A DNA stretch of 52,972 nt from contig CAZVEE010000015.1 in the NCBI GenBank assembly GCA_964625525.1, forward strand, positions 1 through 52,972. The letters are read 5' to 3'. The notes below the pieces were generated by a model, which was not told the origin of the DNA, did no database searches, and worked only from the letters and a program-made list of their open reading frames with translations. Positions 50,068-52,972 of this stretch are shown one piece after another. Position numbers and translations under genes: made by a program. Origin of the DNA: CAZVEE01 sp964625525. GTDB taxonomy: Bacteria; Pseudomonadota; Alphaproteobacteria; JAJFIK01. Numbering within the stretch: position 1 is the stretch's first letter; the number at the start of each line of letters is the position of its first letter.

Positions 50068-51600
50068 TCAGGTGTCTTGCGAACGCATCAGCCGGATCAC
50101 CTCGCCGAAACGGGGTGCCTGACCAGTGCGCAGAATGCTGTTGCGGAACAATCGCCCCATCAACCACAAGATCAGCCCGGCAAACAAGACCATCATCACG
50201 GCCGTGCCGATCAGCTCGAACAGGGACGGCCCCGCCGACACCCGCATCATCATCACGAAAGGTGAATAGACCGGAACCCAGGACAGAATGACCGCAATAG
50301 TACCGTTGGGATCGCGCGGAATGAACCACAACACCGCGAAGGGCATGACCAGAAAGATCATCAAGGGCGCCAGATAGGATTGGGCGTCGCTGAGCGAGTT
50401 GCACAGCGAGCCGACCCCGAGAAACACCGCGCCGATGGTGAGATAGGCGATGAAGAAGTAGAACAGGAAAAAATACAGCATATTGGTGGAGATCAGCGCG
50501 TCGATCACCGGCTGGGCAATTTGCGAGACATCCCCCGGCGCCAGCATGACCACCGCCACGGTCCCGCCGACGAAAATCGACAAGGTGGTCAGGCCCAGGC
50601 CCAACACACCGATCAGCTTGCCCAGCATCAACTCTTCCACGCGCACGGAAGAGAGCAATATTTCAACAATTTTGTTGGATTTTTCCTCGACCACATTGGT
50701 GAGCAGGATATTCGCCACCATGATGATCGCCGCCCACAACATGTAAGCAAGCCCAAAGGGAATGAAGGCGATGAGCCGGTCGGTCACATCGACCTCGCCG
50801 CCCGCTTCCGTCTTGCGTGGGTCGAACACGTCCACATTGACCCGCATGCGCCGGACATCGGCCACGATCTCGGCATCGATGCCCCGGCGATCGAATTCCT
50901 GGGTCCGCAGGGCCGTATTCAGAGCATTGAGCACCGTCGTGCGCAGCGCCGTATCGGAGATGTTGGTGCTCCAATACTGGATCTGCGGCGTGGTCCAGTC
51001 GGCACTGGCCAGCCCGTCCGGGATCAGGAAGGCGGCGAACAACTCCTGCCCCCCCTCGTCGGTTTCGATGAGACGGTTGCCACGCAGATAGGGTGACAGC
51101 GCCTCGGCGATATCCTCGAAAGTCGCCCGCGGATCCACCGAGGCCGGCGCATCGACGCGCACATTGAGCCGGCGCGGTGCCTCAAACGCGGGCACGCCCT
51201 CGCGCTGATACGGCTCGACCGCTGCCAAGGCGGCCTCAAGGCCGCCAGCCTCGCGGAATGCTGCGACCTGATCTGTACTGACGCTGGTGCGGGTGTAGAT
51301 GTCGGGCAGCGCGTCCTCTTTCAAAGCCTCGGAGCGGACTGTGGCGCGCACATGCAGGGTAAAGGCCTGCACCACCTGGCGCTGATATTGGCTCTCGAGG
51401 GCCTCATCAATCAGCGGGGTCACATCGCCACTGCGATCCACCACCACGAAATGGCGCACGGGCACAGAATTCTCGAGCAGATAAGGCACGCTCACCCCGA
51501 AACCCAGAGCAAGCGGGAACATGAGCACTCCGAACCAGAAGCCCCAGGTCATGATGTACTGGTGATATTCGCGCCAGGCGATCAGCAGTGCCGCTCTCAT
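50068..51600 (-). CDS. ABC-2 permease, NatB-like
   Basis: Inner-membrane permease of 510 residues for the ATPase encoded upstream. One N-terminal segment (about 16-36) is followed by a large extracytoplasmic domain, then five hydrophobic segments between about 280 and 490. NVVEEKSNKIVEILLSSV, then LMLGKLIGVLGLG, is characteristic of the NatB/ABC-2 group. The ATG at 51600 overlaps the ATPase stop by ATGA. NatAB-type exporters remove Na+ or other cations or drugs; the real substrate is unknown. Confidence 0.94.
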   Translation of the reverse strand: MRAALLIAWREYHQYIMTWGFWFGVLMFPLALGFGVSVPYLLENSVPVRHFVVVDRSGDVTPLIDEALESQYQRQVVQAFTLHVRATVRSEALKEDALPDIYTRTSVSTDQVAAFREAGGLEAALAAVEPYQREGVPAFEAPRRLNVRVDAPASVDPRATFEDIAEALSPYLRGNRLIETDEGGQELFAAFLIPDGLASADWTTPQIQYWSTNISDTALRTTVLNALNTALRTQEFDRRGIDAEIVADVRRMRVNVDVFDPRKTEAGGEVDVTDRLIAFIPFGLAYMLWAAIIMVANILLTNVVEEKSNKIVEILLSSVRVEELMLGKLIGVLGLGLTTLSIFVGGTVAVVMLAPGDVSQIAQPVIDALISTNMLYFFLFYFFIAYLTIGAVFLGVGSLCNSLSDAQSYLAPLMIFLVMPFAVLWFIPRDPNGTIAVILSWVPVYSPFVMMMRVSAGPSLFELIGTAVMMVLFAGLILWLMGRLFRNSILRTGQAPRFGEVIRLMRSQDT

Positions 51601-52553
51601 GGCCGGGTCTCCTGCATTTGCTCCGGACCGGCCACGGCCTCGGGGCCCACGAGATGAACAAAGACGTCGTGCAGCGTTGGGTCCGACTGGTCCAGATGGG
51701 ACAGCCGAATGCGTGCATCGAAACAGGCTTTGAGAATGGTCTGGGGATCCGCCCCCTGGCGCAGCACCACGTCCCAGCGGTCCGGGTGATCCGGATCACC
51801 GGCGGGCACCAGGGTCTCCACCGCATCGAGCCCACGCAACGGCGCCACGTCGTCCGGCGTTTCCAGGCGCACTTTGCGAGGGATCACCGCCCGCGCTTCC
51901 TCCAACGTGCCCAGAAACGCCTGTCGCCCCCGGGCGATCAGCAGAAGCTTATCGCACAGGCGCTCGGCGTGCTGCATCACATGCGTGGAAAAGATGACCG
52001 TGCGCCCCTCGGCTTTGAGCTCCAGGATCAGCTCTTCAAGGGCGATCTGGTTCACCGGATCCAGACCGGAAAAGGGTTCATCCAGAATAACAAGGTCCGG
52101 CTCGTGCACGATGGCCGAAAGCACCTGAACCTTTTGCGCCATCCCGCGCGAGAGCGCCTCGATCTTGGAGTCCGCGAACGGCGACAGACCAAACCGCTCC
52201 AAAAGTGCCACCGCCCGCCGGCGCGCCTCGCCGTGCCACAAGCCTTTAAGCTTGCCGAAATAGGTGATTGCCTGTGTCGCGGTCATTTTCTTGTAAAGGC
52301 CGCGCTCTTCGGGCAGATAGCCAATCCGGTGACGCACGCTGACGGCGCTGTCGGCGTCGAGCACCCGCAACCGGCCCGCGCTGGGCTGGATAATGTCCAG
52401 GATCATGCGCAGAGTAGAGGTCTTGCCGGCCCCATTGGGACCGAGAAAGCCGAAGATTGAGCCCTTTTCGACCGTGAAGCTCAAGCGATCGACCGCGATG
52501 AAGTCCCCGTATCGGCGGGTCACTTCATCCAGTTCCACAACCGTCTGCCCCAC
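51597..52553 (-). CDS. ABC transporter ATPase, NatA-like
   Basis: ATPase of 318 residues with Walker A GPNGAGKTS, signature LSRGMAQKV (a variant of LSGGQ), Walker B LVILDEPFSGLD and STHVMQHAE. A C-terminal DUF4162-like extension (about 215-318) is typical of NatA-type proteins. The start is taken as GTG 52553, preceded by GGGGGC and placing VVELDEVTRRYGD at the N terminus. The frame to 52742 is low-complexity upstream sequence. It is translationally coupled to the permease. Confidence 0.92.
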   Translation of the reverse strand: MGQTVVELDEVTRRYGDFIAVDRLSFTVEKGSIFGFLGPNGAGKTSTLRMILDIIQPSAGRLRVLDADSAVSVRHRIGYLPEERGLYKKMTATQAITYFGKLKGLWHGEARRRAVALLERFGLSPFADSKIEALSRGMAQKVQVLSAIVHEPDLVILDEPFSGLDPVNQIALEELILELKAEGRTVIFSTHVMQHAERLCDKLLLIARGRQAFLGTLEEARAVIPRKVRLETPDDVAPLRGLDAVETLVPAGDPDHPDRWDVVLRQGADPQTILKACFDARIRLSHLDQSDPTLHDVFVHLVGPEAVAGPEQMQETRP

Positions 52554-52663
52554 GCGCGCCCCCAATCCTGACCCAAATCCAAGACGCGCATGATGGCCAG
52601 GAGGCACCGCCAGGGCAACCTTTTGTCCCGTTTCGTGCCGCCTTTGCCCAACAAAAACACGCC

Positions 52664-52972
52664 ATGACCTTTGACAAGCCCCCCACCAGCCGCTCCGCCA
52701 CCTCCCGCCCCCTGACCCCGAGCCACACCGCCCCCCAGGCAAACCGGCGCGCCCAGGTGCGCCGGTTCGGCGTCATCGGGGCGACCGCGCTGTTCGGCGG
52801 GATCGTGTTCCACGGCACCACGGTGGCGCTGCCCAAGATCTTCGAGGTGCGCCTCGCCCAGGAGGTCACGGACCTGTCGACGGTGGGCCTTCTGGTGTCG
52901 CTGGTGTTCGCCGTCGCGGCGATCGCCCAGATCGTCATCGGGCACGTGCTGGAGCGGCTCGGTGCACGCCCG
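52664..52972 (+). CDS. MFS transporter, N-terminal part (cut by window end)
   Basis: Only the first 103 residues are in the window. After a polar, Pro/Ser/Thr-rich cytoplasmic tail, two membrane segments are visible (about 37-55 and 76-95), the first ending GTTVALPKIFEVRL. The second is followed by GHVLERLGARP, which fits the MFS motif A (G-x-x-x-D/E-R-x-G). The substrate cannot be deduced. ATG 52664 has no clear ribosome site and may not be the true start. Confidence 0.72.
   Translation, partial: MTFDKPPTSRSATSRPLTPSHTAPQANRRAQVRRFGVIGATALFGGIVFHGTTVALPKIFEVRLAQEVTDLSTVGLLVSLVFAVAAIAQIVIGHVLERLGARP

Overview
The window is about 53 kb of GC-rich, densely coding chromosome from an alphaproteobacterium. 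It carries a close set of lineage markers: an RcdA-type protein (DUF1465), DUF1192, TrcR (DUF1013), COQ9, a DUF6324-type small protein, and a tRNA-His that lacks the extra 5' G and has the G1:U72/A73 end typical of many alphaproteobacteria. RcdA and TrcR together with a large TonB-dependent receptor suggest a Caulobacter-like, dimorphic or marine lineage (Caulobacterales, Hyphomonadales, Maricaulales or relatives). That placement is inference. No phage, transposase, integrase or CRISPR array was seen. Two 100-N runs are assembly gaps.

Layout. 0.2-6.9 kb: a zinc-ribbon DUF4328 membrane protein, a fused double-ATPase peptide ABC protein, two secreted coiled-coil proteins and a peptide-binding lipoprotein; no peptide permeases are present. 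7.3-14.8 kb: a large TonB-dependent receptor, a secreted S9 prolyl-oligopeptidase-type peptidase, a convergent flavin-dependent halogenase-family protein and a GNAT acetyltransferase. 14.8-17.9 kb: LpxR-type lipid A deacylase and SppA. 18-24.4 kb: an NtrC-type sigma-54 activator with a translationally coupled histidine kinase, divergent from an ABC exporter (ATPase plus 8-TM FtsX/MacB-type permease); the intergenic region holds two phased dyads. 24.4-30.8 kb: SapC-family protein, XRE regulator, secreted EEP nuclease/phosphatase, FAD-linked 2-hydroxyacid dehydrogenase, a small alarmone-hydrolase-like HD protein and a TRL-like lipoprotein.

30.8-35.2 kb: a coupled pair of secreted amidohydrolases, one lacking the HxH metal motif, then a TonB-C-domain protein and tRNA-His. 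35.3-38.6 kb: cell-cycle island with DUF6324, rcdA, DUF1192, a quinone oxidoreductase and trcR, the last preceded by a repeat-rich leader. 38.6-41.2 kb: SDR dehydrogenase and acyl-CoA synthetase. 41.2-47.4 kb: a structured non-coding stretch, then conserved housekeeping genes (YdcH-like, ubiX, DUF2390, YdcH-like, purE-purK, small excisionase-type HTH protein, COQ9, def, rpsU). 47.7-53 kb: TauD-type dioxygenase, a SRPBCC gene broken by an in-frame TGA, GNAT, a NatAB-type ABC exporter and the start of an MFS transporter.

The most system-like locus is the sigma-54 two-component/ABC exporter unit at 17.97-24.35 kb. The most unusual regulatory DNA is the 237-bp region upstream of trcR. All functional statements come from reading motifs in the sequence; no database search was possible.
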